A stretch of 64,000 nucleotides of DNA from Callipepla californica brunnescens. Its lineage: Eukaryota > Chordata > Aves > Galliformes > Odontophoridae. A program made the position numbers and the translations under genes. The stretch covers positions 9,426,467 to 9,490,466 of the forward strand of contig JALIRH010000001.1 of the NCBI GenBank assembly GCA_023055505.1, given 5' to 3'. Shown piece after piece: positions 1 to 13,500 of the stretch. How positions within the stretch are numbered: the first letter of the stretch is position 1; every line of letters starts with the position of its first letter. The notes beneath the pieces were generated by a model. It made no database searches. It saw only the letters and a program-made list of their open reading frames with translations, and was not told the DNA's origin.

Positions 1-705
1 ATTAAGAAAGCAAAGCAAACTGTGGACACCACTGTCTCTACTCACTGGTCTACTTCACTTCTTCAGAGTGGAGGTAATTACTGCCTCAGCAGTTACCTCA
101 GCAACCAGTGCAACTAAACTGAACAGGGACTAGGACTGTGCTCCTTGGCTTGCTGCACTTCATCACCCTTTGTATGAAATTGAATGTTTTATAGAGTAAA
201 TACCAGCAGTGGTATTGGAAGAACATTTATAGCAGTGTCCTGACAGTAGCTTACAATGGACTGCAACCCTTGAATAAAAGGAATGATAGAAAACACTGAA
301 TTTTAAGAGAAATTAATTATGTAGGAATTAACAAAAGCAGGTAACACATTCTGGAACAACCAAGTGAACATAGCTGGTGAAATATCATCTGCCATGGGAG
401 ACACAAACTATGAATGTACAGAGGTGAGTCTGCAAGGCAGTGTAGTTGTAAGAAATGCAATAGAGAAATTTTATCAGATCTGTTATATCATGGAGCAGAG
501 GAGTAGATCTCTCCTGTGGTTCATCTATAATGGTACAATCAATTCTTATTCCAGTAAGGGGTAGAAATTTTAAGAAGAAAGTATGAAAGGGAAGAAGAAA
601 GGAGAATCTTTTTAAAAATTTGAAATGTTTTGTCTGCAGACGCAATGGCATTAAGAATGAAAATATCCAGAAGATGTTTCCTAAGAGGACTTTCTATTAA
701 GCTGG

Positions 706-945
706 AATCACAGAATCACAGAATCATAGGGGTTGGAAGGGACCTCTAGAGATCATTGAGTCCAACCTCCCTGCCAAAGTAGCTCCCTAGACCAGGTTGC
801 ACAGGTAGGCATCCAGGCAGGTCTTGAACGTCTCCAGAGAAGTTATCAATTTTGTGGCCCTCCACTGGACTCCTTCAAGGTGATCTCTGTCTTTTTTATA
901 CTGGGGAGCCCAGAATTGGACACGATACTCCAGATGAGGCCTCAA
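706..945 (-). repeat. CR1 LINE fragment, minus strand
   Basis: Starts with 'cacagaatcacagaatcatagg' trimmed repeats and 'ttggaagggacctctagagatcat', the reverse complement of a CR1 3' end, and continues to 'gaattggacacgatactccag'. 5'-truncated, non-coding. Confidence 0.9.
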
Positions 946-1137
946 TTTTAATTAAAGCTCCATTACAACTAGGATGAAGGAAACCATTGTAAAGTGTACA
1001 GACTGTAACACAAAACAAATAAGTTCTATACAGTCTGGTGAGGAATATAAGGCAATGGAAACAAGGATGTGTCACCTAGGAAGAATAGAGATGCTGCCTG
1101 AACGTGCAGAGATGGGAACAGGAAAGCCAAAGCACAG

Positions 1138-1252
1138 ACTCATAGAATCATAGAATCATAGAATGGCCTGGGTTGAAAAGGACCTCAAAGATCATCTAGT
1201 TTCAACTTCCCTGCCGTGGGTAGGGTCACCAACCACTAGACCAGTGGGGCTG
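1138..1252 (-). repeat. CR1 3' tail, minus strand
   Basis: Three copies of an 'atagaatc' unit followed by 'gttgaaaaggacctcaaaga', the reversed CR1 tail. It directly abuts a plus-strand tail. Confidence 0.85.
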
Positions 1253-1305
1253 AAATTTAATGATCCTTGAAGTCCCTTCCAGCTCAAGCCATTCTTTGAT
1301 TCTAC
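1253..1305 (+). repeat. Short CR1 3' tail, plus strand
   Basis: 'gatccttgaagtcccttcca' to 'tttgattctac' is a diverged forward CR1 end, facing the previous fragment. Confidence 0.7.
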
Positions 1306-1416
1306 AATCTAGCTCCATATACTCTCAGTAAATAGAACAAAGATAACAGCATCACCATCTCCGTGTAGGTTTGACTTCTAATAATTCTGGGAGTATTGAA
1401 GCCCCAAGATACTTAC

Positions 1417-1501
1417 TTTCCCCTGGGACATCTTGCTGATTATCCTCTGGCTGCTGGGAAATTCCCATTTTTGATAAGATGAGTGTGGCACCATCTCGGA
1501 C
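1417..1501 (-). CDS. PLXNB2: PLXNB2 exon 28, last in window: end of GTPase-binding domain
   Basis: 85 bp, phase 0 to 1, donor GTAAGT. It encodes [20 protein letters not shown] and ends PGE plus one base. The next exon (expected to begin in an Arg codon) and the second GAP half are not found in 1-1416 and must lie beyond the left edge. Confidence 0.96.
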
Positions 1502-4500
1502 CTTGGAAGATACAAACACAGAGTTGTTATACAAAAGAATAAAGCAGGGCTGAACTTATTTATGAACAACTAAACTGTGGTTTCTGTAATCTTTTGCTAG
1601 AAATCTGGACCTCTGATAAATGCTGCCCTTCAAAGGCCTATTGAGCAACTGGGTCTGCCATTCAGAGCAGATTGCCCTCTATCTTGTTGCATAATAGATT
1701 GCATCAACACTTCCTCAGATTACTCAAAATGCTAGAAGCACATCCAAGTCTTCAGTGGTTCACCAGACCAGTGTGAAGGCCCTTAGTACAGAAATAGATT
1801 TTACTGTAAAGAATCAGACCTCTCTCTTTTCTGAGAGAAAACTAACTTCTAGATTTTCTAAACAGGATACCTGTTGTTACAAGGGGACAAATAAAATACA
1901 AAGGATAGATAAGTGGATTACAAGTGTTAGTGTTCACGGTACAAAACCTAACAGACTATACTGAATGTCAACATCTGCTCTCTTGACTAGGTTGTTGAAC
2001 AAAACAGATCAACTCCAAATCTATTTATCAACAGTGCAAGAACAAGGATAATTCTCAGGTGTAGGAAGTTGTAGAGGAAACAAAAAAAAAAAAAGAATAT
2101 GAGACCTAGCAAAGGCACAGGGAGCTTTTGAACGTTGAAAGGAGAATTCAGATTTGCACACTGCAATGATGAGGAAAGCAAAGCGCTGGTATTTAGATAA
2201 TAAGTTTTTGGTAAGATGCTTAGGCAATATGTCTAGATCTAGCCTTTCATGCTGCCAAGTTTTTACTGTCTAGACCCAGAGGTAGTTTTTCTTTTGATTC
2301 TTTACATAGAACAGAAGTTCCTCTACAAACAAATAAAGATTTTATTTATTACTAGAGAACAGTTAACAGATGTGAACAACTGCTCTGAAACACCTCCTTA
2401 CATTATAATGCATCAGTGTGTTGATACGTTTCCATCTGCCATCTCTTTGGGATGTTAAATCCAAGTCTGAGAGGATCTGTGCAGTAGAACCTGGACGCCA
2501 CTCTAAGGTGTAATTAAAATGAGAAAAAAACTGTTTTAACCACATGCAAATATAACTACTCCAAGAATGTTTAAATTTAGAGAACCACTGACGCATTGCA
2601 GAATATTAAAAGAAGTAATTTGACACATCATGATGTGTGTTATTTATTCTTTTCTAGTTTGGCCTTTGTTAGAGAGGTTTGCACAAATTATTCCCAAGCA
2701 TGCACATAATTTCTGATTATTTTGCATGAAAAGTCACAGAATCACAGAATCACAGGATGTCTAGATCATCTAGTCCAGTCCTTCTGCTGGAGCAGAAACA
2801 CCTAGATTAGGTCAAATTCCTTTGCATATAATACTACTAATATATATAATAAGAACCACTATCAGTCCAAAATAGAGTAAGACTTTCCATGGATTAGAGA
2901 AACCATTCTTAGTTAATTTACCAGTGTTTTCTGAAGAGTAAAAATTGCATAATCTAGTTTCAAATTAAGGCAGTAATGAGGATATTGCAAAACTTCTTAA
3001 ACAGAACTTCTGTGATGAGATTATTAGGCCTTTTAGGTTACACCTTTCTTTTCTTTTTTTTTTTTTTCAGAAGAGAACAGCAATTCTGAAAGCCTTCGAA
3101 GAGGATGATTTTCATAGGCTGGGTGGCTCGTCGTCTTTTAAAAGTGCAATTCCTCTAAGTTATAATTCTTTTTTTTTGAACAATCATAAGATCAAAATTG
3201 GTACCAGTTTCTGAAAATGCATCATTACTTTTCCATCAGTTAATTGTCCATGCTGTCATTATCACATTAATTAGTACCTGCGATACTGTCAGACATGAAT
3301 ACATTTGTGCTAACAGTCATTAACAGGCTCTTTACACACTAATGACAGAAGACAAAAACTTTAAGAGTCAGGAAAAAGAACTCTGTAAGAAAGCACTAAT
3401 TTTTAATGCACATTAAAATTGTGGTAAAATGCAGTGTATTTGCATCCAGCTGAACGTAAATTCTTCAGGTTGCTTTTGTAGGAATTTTTGGCAACGTGGA
3501 AAAGTCAAAATTACAAAGCACATTTCATCAACTCAATATAGGGTCACAAAGAGCAACCTACCAAGGGCTACACTCTCAGCTTTTGGCCACTGAGAACATG
3601 GCAGATTTCGATAGACTTGGTCTATGATCTTTTCCTTCACTTGCGATATAGTATCACAGTTCAGCACTTTCACAGGGGTAGAATCAGTTCCTCCATCTTG
3701 TACATATACATTGACTGTCTGTGAAAGAAAGAATGTATATGGTTATTAAGACAAATCAGAGCTTAAGTTACCTGTAAATCTGGTTTACTAGATAGTTTAA
3801 ATGCAAACAATATTTAAAATTCATTGTTCAATGATTATTGCACAATAGCACATATTTGCAATGACTATAGACCATTTCAGAGGTCCTTCACTGTTATGCA
3901 GTCAAGCAGCTCTTTTAAAACTCCTGCTAATTCTTCCCATTATGATAAAATAGAAAAGCTGAAGAGTAGATTTGCTTATGTGCAATATGATACCATTATC
4001 AAATCCTGGGAAATTATTAAAGTTTTAAACAAAGGGGAGACAGAAGAACAAAGCAGCTGGAGCACTGGCTAGTTACATGCTTCTCTTGTAGCCCGATAAT
4101 TTGGGACACAAGAAGCACAAGCAGCACAGAACCTAAACTTTATGAGTTACCAATAACCATCTGAACTGCACTTTTTTGAACTCCTAGAGTACAGCACACT
4201 TTCATCTTCCTTCATGCTATCTTCACAGATCTGGTTTTAATTCTCAAGCTGAGCAGGCTAAGACAGTACTTGTGTGATCTAACAAGGCTCAGCTGATGAG
4301 CAGTGATTTGTCCGTCTCACGTTACTTTATCTCCTGTGACCAGCTGCTCACTAGACATATATATATACACAGAGACAAATATATGTATATATAAAAGCCA
4401 TATACAACAGCTCTGATGTTCCAAGCCTTTATTTATTGCTTACTACTGTCACAATAACTATAATAGCTCCAGGAAGTATACCTAAGTAGTTTATAATAGT

Positions 4501-7500
4501 ACTAAAATATTACTATTTTCTGATAGCACTGACATGTTGGTTTTTTTTTATGTTAAAGTGAATCTCATGAAAGCCTGCAATTTGTTAAATCTAGGGGGAT
4601 TTTTTTAGAAGTATCTTCATTATATATATCAGTTTCAACACAGATAGAATCAAATGAAAAAATGATGGTCAGTAAACCTCTGTGGAAGGAAAAAATACCC
4701 AAAACAGACGTTGTAACAAACTTCTTTCCTTCACTAGCTGAGTCAGTACAACACCATGCCTTTGTGGACCTTGTGCCGGTCAGGAAGCTTTGGAGGCCAG
4801 GCATGTCACAAGATCAGGCAGTGATCCTAAGCATCTCATCTGGTCCTGCCAACCATGACACGTAAATTTATCACCGCGAGCCTCAGAAATGAACTTGCAT
4901 GGGTGGTATTTTTATACCGCAAAGAAAAACTATGCCATACGGCAGTGAAATTAAACATGATTGCACTGTCCCTTGGCAGAACTCTCAAACTAATCATGAG
5001 ATTTCACCTTCCTTTTCCTATTAGCTTTATGGTAATTAGACATGATTTGCTGCTGGTTCAGTATGCAGCATGTCAGTGTAACCAGTGATGCAAAACAGAC
5101 TCAGCTTTTAAATAAGAACAATCAGAGCGCAGACAACTGCTCTATACCGTACTCTCCCACCACATCTCACTTTCCAGGAGAAGTGAACTAATTAACTCAT
5201 GCTTTAACTGACCTTGGTGGATGAGTGCTCCCTAACTGTTCGCTGTTACCACAACATCATCATCATCATCATCATCACGTCAAAGATCCCAATAATTTAA
5301 AGCAATGCTTCACAATCTTTAGTTATACATGTATCTGTACATACCTCATTATCTTACATGCACAGACAAACATACAGGACAATTGTTTTATGTGAATCTG
5401 GACCAAATACCTCTACTATACAATGTCATATTTAACATCTAAACATGCTTGTTCTGCCCAGGTCTGATTACATACACAAATTATCTGCTGTTGCACTGCA
5501 TTCATTTAGCTTAATGATAGGCATCAGATTTTTATGAAAAGAAACAGACAATAAAAAATTGTTGCCATGATGACGCGTAGTGCAAATACATTTTCTTCAC
5601 CGTACATGAGAGAAACAGCGCTGTCTATGAGTGATACTTTCAGCTCAGATATTAAGACAAAAACACAGCTAATTCCCAAAATAACAACGGAACTTAAAAT
5701 ATTCATTCTCGGTCAGCACGCCCTTTTCCCGCAGGCAGTCTAGGTAACAGCTGAGTGACTCTGTGAGTGAAAGTCCTACAGCAATCTCCTCACATCAGCC
5801 CTCCCATCAGCGTCCCCTCAGAATACGCAAACAGACTTAATAAAGCTTTTTGTTAAGTTTCTCTTTTGACACTGCAGATATGTCGCTGCACCTTTCTCAG
5901 TTGGAGACAACCACAAATGACTACTAACGTGTCAATAAAAGAGGAATCAGAGATGAAAAAAATTCTTTTGACAAGAAGAAATCAAAAGCGAGAGAAAGAA
6001 CCTGAAGTTCAGGCACAGTGTTAGTGAAAGAATTTAACAAAAATCAATCACAAGTTAATTTAGATGGAAAAAGGGAAAGAGGTAAACACCACAGCCACTC
6101 TTCATGCAGACCTTGAAAATTATGGAAGGGATTTACTGAAGTGAATTCCATAGAGGTAGGACTGGAATTTAATGCTTAGAAAATACACTATAACTCTGTT
6201 TTCCTGTTTGGAGACTTGCTTTGTTCAGACAAATACAGTATTGCTCCTGATCAGAATTTCTGTGCAGATCACAGTAGTTCAGAAAGTATGTACATTCTTA
6301 ACACTATAGGTCTTCATTATAATAGGAAAGTACGTTTATAACATCTTAATCACGCACTGCTTACCAACTGTGTATACTCTACATCATCTCCTAGTAAGCC
6401 TGTGTCATTCAGTGTGTACTTGGCTTTCTTCAGTACAGCATCCACTGGACCTTTTTCAACCTGGTGTTTGATGGCTTTGAACAATTTGTAAAGAGGCTCC
6501 CCAGCATTGTCCTGATAAAAGGAAATAAAATGAAATACAGCAGAAATCAAAGATGTACTCAATGCAGCATGTTTAAGTATTACTGATGAAAAAACCCCAA
6601 AGGCAACAGACTTCAGCTCTTACCTTGAGGTACTGATATAAACAAATAGACATCCAGTTAGACAACATTCTCTCAACAACTGTTTCAGATCTAAAAAAAA
6701 CAACAATGTCAAATAAGTTAACAGCACTTAATGACAAAGTTTTAAAGAAAAATGTTGCTTGAAATGTAATATTTTTTACATGCTTAACTGCGGGCACTCT
6801 CCTAATGTAATGATTTCCCTACAGAGTCTTGAGAGCATGTACTTGCTTTATGATAAGTGCTTTGTATTGCTCATCATTCCTGAGTACCTTCAGCTCATTA
6901 CTAAAAAGCACAGTCTTTATGCGAAATCTTAAATTGTGCCTATGCTGTAAGAGGAGCTAAAAATTTAACCCAGAAGTGCACATGCTGGGAGAGCAACCCC
7001 ACAGATTACAAAGCAAATGTACACAGCAAGGCCTTCTGTAATGGATTTGAGATAACAAGAGGGTTAAAAACATTAGTGCAAGCCTTCATTGAATACATAA
7101 TGAAAGCTGATTATGTGTGCTCATTACAGAGATGACGTGTGGTATAAATGCTAGATAATTTGGAATAAAATTAGATTAAAAAGTAAATGAAATGTTCATT
7201 ATTGTATTTTGAAGTAAGGTAGATGCTTCAGTAATCTTGATACAGATTCTATGTCACAGGAACGTGAATAAGGAAATCTGTTGCTAACAGTCTGGCTTTT
7301 GCCTTCCATAGCTATTTCTGGTGTAGCTGTCTTCGTAATAGGCTTGGGTGAGGATGTTTTTGACTTCCACATGTAGATGGTGTTTTAGTACAGTCATGTT
7401 GCAAAAGAGATACATTTTCAGGAAAACAGAGAACTACAGAATAATATAACAATCGTTCAAACCTTCTTAGCATCAACTTTGGGTTTTTGGCCACCACGTA

Positions 7501-10500
7501 CTGCTCCATCAGTTCTAAGAACAGCGTCCTCATGATGTCAGTGTAGTATTCTAGTTTTCCATGTAAAGCTACTGTCAGTAAAGATGCAAAATACACTTTA
7601 GCTCGAGCAGAGAACTCCCTTTGGTTTTCCAGCGTGTGAATAAACTGAAACAGAAAACAAATGGAAAATCAAGTCAGGTGACATTTTTGTGAAGAACTTG
7701 AACACTTGTCTGAATGAAGAAGAGAAGCAATATTATTTAACAGTAACCTAAACACAATAGGGAAAAGTTTTCAGACGTTTGAAAGAACTACTTGTAAGAA
7801 TATGTTACCTATCATTTGGTTTTAGATACACAGTCTACTGGACTAATCCAAGGAGTGCTAATATATTTTAACTGAAGCGTTATGCAAAAAGGATGCTTTA
7901 ATTAAAAAAAAGGAAAAAGAAAGAAAAAAAAAAAAGAATGAATGTGTTCTATGGCAATTTTTTTAAAAGGGAAAATCAGCTCTCTTCTTTCCCAAATTCC
8001 CAGTCCTTTCACATCATATTATAAAGCCACTAATCTAAGTAAGTGCACCTGGGAATGTGCTCTCTTCTGCCAGAAACTGTAATGTTACCATTAACTAGCT
8101 CAACACTGGAGCCTCATTTAAGAATAAGAAGTAGGAAGAAACCTAAATCTATATTTAGGTGTCTGACAATCAGCTCAGTTTTTTGAGAGTGAGCAATTAG
8201 ATATCTTTTTGGAGGAGCTGAGTACTCATCAATCATTTTCATGAATAGGGCACTTGTTTCTGCTTGGAGGAGCCTACATCTTGGACTGTCTGGGAGAGAA
8301 ATCCAGCTGACAACTTCTAGCAGGTAACTGGTAACCACAGCCCCTGTGTGAACCAGGAGGGAATCAGGATTCTTTTGGCAACATTTCTTATAAAGATAAA
8401 TGTACACTAACATGTAACAGTATCTTTTATGGCAGATCAGGTGTTATCTGTTTTCCTGCAGCCCCTGTAATGATGACTAAGGCTGTGTCCTACAGAAATA
8501 TGAACATAACTGTCTGCAACTCCAGGAAGTTCTGTCTGCAGTGCCATAGATTTGGCTTTTGTTACTATGGAACCAGAATCTTAAGAAAATGGCTTATTTT
8601 TATTGACTTTGATGCATTTGTACTCGGAAACCTACTGTACTGAATGCCAAGATATGCCAAGCTAAGAGATAAAGTGAGTCTACTTCAATACTCACATTAA
8701 TGAGAAATGATTTGCTATTGAGGAGGTTGGAGAACTGGTTCAGAGCCTGCTCTACAGTCTGCCGCCGAGCCTCTGGGATATCCAGCTTCCCTGTGATCAT
8801 CACGTCTTTCTCCCCATCTTTGGAGGGCAAGAAGAAGACTCTGTCTGTGTATGTTTTGTAGTCCAGTACTGGGATTCCAGCTTCATTTACATCATTTGTC
8901 TGATCCTCCATCTCTATCATTAAATCTAGAACACAGTTGAACAGTTGATTTAAAAAAAAAACCAAAAACAAAACACATCTTTTTTCTTTTTTGTTTTTGT
9001 TAGCACAATCTCTTTGGGTAGCATGCAAGGTAGAAGAAGTAACTCATCTCTGAAAACTCTATCTCAACTCAGATTTTCTCTTGTTATTTTTGCCAATTAT
9101 CCTGTTAACTATGACCACAGCTAATCCTCTAGTGACATGCGCATCTGTCTCTAGCACAGATGGTTTCCTTGTTTACATCTATTGAAAGAGAGCCTTAATG
9201 GATGTCTGAGCGAGTTCATACATATGAACCTAGGACTGTAGCAAAGAGCAAAAAACAGACACAGCAATACTGCTTTTTCAGTTTTTTCAAAGTTATTATA
9301 TTCTCTTTCCTTTGAATCCATGCAGTAATAAAAGTTATTTTTAAAAACATATAGCAATGCAGGAAAAGTACAGTTTAATGCATAAAGAACACTAATTTAA
9401 TTAGGAGTAAGGAAATGGCAGGAAGGAAAAAGGTTAAATGTCTTGCTGAAATTGATGGAGGCATATTTGTGGGACTCAGAAGCTTTGAATTTCTTAAAAG
9501 GACAACAACTAGGGAATCATCTTTCGGAAGAGCTATTTTAGCTGAAGGATTTCCAATTACCCAGTATTGTTGATTGACTAGAATACCATGTTAATTAATA
9601 TAGTGACCTCGTGTCTCTGCAATTTTATTGCTCATATGCATTCATTTACCCCTTTATTTTAGAGCAGTCAGCAAACCCTAAGAGAGAAAGCGTCTAGTGG
9701 TTTCCAGCTCTGTGGTATTTGTACTTCCTCCCTGATGGCTCTTTCCTTGGCTATTATTGGTCCTACATATTTCAGACTGCCTGTACTTCATGCTGCTGTC
9801 ATTATAACTTTACACTGTGGATCCAGAACGTGTTTTGACTTCAGTGTTTCATTTTACTGTCAGCCAAGGTGGATGCAGTTTGGAAACTAGATTGCTCTTG
9901 CATGTGCTTTCTGTTTCCCCAGTGTTTGTGCTTAATGGAGCAGAGAGGGGAACCTTCAACCCACCAAACAGCAGGAGCCTGTAGCACCCTCCAGGGAGAG
10001 TCAACAAGAGAAAGGCACCTTCTCCTTTCAGAAATGAGTATGATGTTGCACTGGGGAGGCAGTGGGAGGGAGAGCTGTTAACCTCGATTGACACTTTCAC
10101 ATTTTTTTGAAATGAATGCAGTTTGAAATGAAGCTTCTCTAAGACAAATTTTTGCTCCAAAGATTTGCTTCTGAGTTGTGTCTAGAACATGGGAAGAGTT
10201 AGCCTTCCTGAGAAAGAAAGCTGATATAAGGAAAGAACATTCTGTCTCCAAAATTTCTGGAAAACAAGTCTTGCAGAGGCTTCAAGCGTGCCAGAAGTCA
10301 CTGAGATACCCAAGGTCCTAACGTTAGTTTCAAACTCTGACCTCAGATTGGTGCTTAATTTAATCCTTCTTGTTAGCTGCTGTCAACATGAAATAATATA
10401 CTTCTCTCTCGAATAAAACCTGTGGCTTTTTTAGTTATTATTTCAACATGACCCCACTGGAAGTCTAATTAGATAATGAGGTGACATTTCATGGTAATCA

Positions 10501-13500
10501 TTTAGGCCAATATTTACAATGTTTTCATTCAGATACTTAATTTAAGCATTGCAATGAGTAGTTCAGAATGTAGAAACGCTGAGCCTACACACCTCCTGCT
10601 GCCCTCCCTGGGATGATGCTTCTACATTTATACAAAACAATTAGCTAGCTTCTCAAATCAAGAATAGGGTCTTACCATGATAAATGGCACAACATGCTAT
10701 TTCTTTCCTGTGTGCTTGACAATTATCCCTTTGCAGACTGATTGCTGCAAATACATTTTGCAGCTCTAAAAATAATTTTTTCATGTATATACTTGACACA
10801 TATTGCCACTGTACTAAATACTAAGTGGACAGTTAATCACTGAAAACATCTCTTTCCACTCTGTCAATCCACTCACATTAAGAATGTAGATATATAAATA
10901 AGAATAACCCCAATCTCAACTATTTTTATTTCATAATAGAAAACTCTGTGCTTCCTTTAAACTAAATCTGTCCATTTCCTTTAAGAACCTCAACTCCATA
11001 TTTTACTTAATTTATGACTTTCATACGTAATAGCAAAATGTTTGCTGTGTGTCAATATCTGTAATCAAGACCACCAAGATCTACTTTCAATTATTTGTTC
11101 TCAAGTGGCAGTTTTAGCAAGATAGCATCACTGGTCTTCTGATTGCTCAGGAGGACTCACAGCAGTTCAAATATCTGTCATACCTGTGAATTCCTTCTTG
11201 CACCGGTCTCTGACACTCTCCTCCAGGCCTTCAAGTTGTGATTTAATCTTTTCGTACTCTCGTTCTGCTTGCTGGCTCTTGCGTCTTTACGGAATAGAAA
11301 TAAGATTTTAAAAAGTTATAAATTGTAAAAGCAAATAATTTGTAAAAGGGGATGACTTGAGGACAATTCTTGGCTTAGATTTCCTTTTGAACACTAGTGG
11401 CAGAGCAAGAATGGAGAAAGAGAATAACATTAGTAGCCCAAATCTTCATTTAGTGCTAATCACCCTGGCACCACCACAGGCCTGCTGCTTGAAAGCATGC
11501 TGGGGCAGAGATTTGAAACCCAAGAAGCACAAGCTTATTATATTTCTACATACAAACCCTACATATTCAGTACATAAACTTAATTTGTATGTACCAAACA
11601 AAGAATACTTGCAGTTCTACACTATGAGGCATCCAGGATGTGCATCAAGGAGCAAACCAAGGAGGCTACAGGACATCTACACTGCTGATCCATACCATTA
11701 GAATGAAATCCACCTCCTCCTAAGCTCTGTGCATGAGGTCAATGTATTACTAACCTCAAAATTGTGCTAAGTAGTTCTCAAGTGAAGAACAGACATTGTT
11801 CTGGCCCTTTGTGAAGTGTGAACTTCATCATTAATCGTGAAATTTGTGTGTGGGTAACATTTATCTCAGCTTGAAAGACTAAATTGACCACTTAGCCAAA
11901 CACATCCAGCTTGGAGCTACAGTGCTGACTGAGGCAGCATAAATGTGGATGGATATGTATGCAGAATAAGTTACATCCTTCAGGAGAGGCACTTTAGCTG
12001 CCATTTCAAGAATGTTATGTGTGCCACTTTGTCTGCAATTGTGCACTAGGCAAGCCTGGGACCAATTGTTGTGCTTAGGGATAAAGGACAGACTGTGCTG
12101 ACTGACACCGGAGAGTTTGGTGTGTGTGAGAGGAATAAATTGGTGCTCAGTCATATCTCCAGCTGTAAGTGCTTTTCTTAACCCTACAGCTCTTAAAATT
12201 TATACAGACATTCTGTAGGTTAATAATCAGATAATACTTTCCAAGCTTTAGGACAACAAAAATACATAATTAAAGGAACTTCTTACCTGTAACAGATGAT
12301 AGAAATGATGATGATTGCTATCATAGGAATAAGTACCAGTGGCAAAATAAGATTCAGTGGGATGTCACTCACACGTGTGTCATATTCCACCCTTCCAAGG
12401 ACCCACTCACGGAGTCCAAATTTCACCTAAATAGATAAGCACAGACATTTGCTTCAAGATTGGCAAATGGGCAGAGGTTCACTTCTCAACTGTGCTCTGA
12501 ATTCTTAGAAATTCTTACTAAGTGAATTTCGAGCTCAATCTGTCAAACAAAAGAAACATTTCTGAATATTTTCACATCATTTAGGTCACTAGCACTTTAT
12601 TTTATGAAATAGTTTTACTTTGCAGTGGAAGACAAATTTCCAGCCTGCCTAGATAGAACTTCACACTCCCATGTAAAGAACATACAGCTCAGCGGCTTGG
12701 GAACAATCTTTACAAGTGGCATCTTCTAGGCAGTAGGCAGAAGCTGGAGGAAGAAAGAATTGCAAAGACTTTCTTTACAGTACACATTATATTGAAAAGG
12801 TAACCTACAATGAATTCTGGAAGGTTATTGATCATATCTCTCTTCTGCCTTTTCTTTGGTTGAGGCTGTACTTCAGGTGGCTCGCAATATAGGTCTGTTT
12901 CAGTCAGTGTTTTTATGTTGCACGGCTCATCACCTACAAAAGCCTGGGCCTCATCTATCGTCATGGCTTTGTTCAGGTTACTGCCCTAGACAGAAAATAA
13001 GAGGGTAAGTCATTAAAGCAAAGTCTTCAGAGATGAGAAATTGCAAGTTGATAGTTTCTATTTGGATCATTTTGAGAAGCAGGTGTGATTCATACTGTGG
13101 TGTACTGAAGAGCAGACTGGAGGGAAATTACGTAATTCCTTCTTGTGTCCTTCCTGATGCAGGATAAAAAGTTCTCTCCAGTCCATGGGAGTTTTTTTGA
13201 AGAAGGTATTTCCAAAGGCCAGACTCAACAGGAATTGGGTTCTGGGGAAACCCAAAGTATGGTAAAAAGGAGCAAATGCCTCTGAGAAGAGCAGGGGAGG
13301 GAAAGGAGAGACAGTATCTATCATCTAGCAGGGGTAAGACATTTTAGAACTTTAAATACGATAACAAAGAGCTGGTCAGTTTATATTAAGAAAGAAAGGA
13401 AAAATCCCATACATGCATCAAGGACAAAGTGAGTAAACAGTCATCTCTTAATAAATTTACCTTTGCATTTATAAGTTTGTTGACTTGCTTTTTGATGCCA

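Larger units (their letters stand above)
1..1416 (-). other. PLXNB2 intron 28 (partial)
   Basis: Holds three CR1 pieces listed separately. The expected next plexin exon (start of the second GAP segment) is not found here in any minus-strand frame. Confidence 0.75.
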
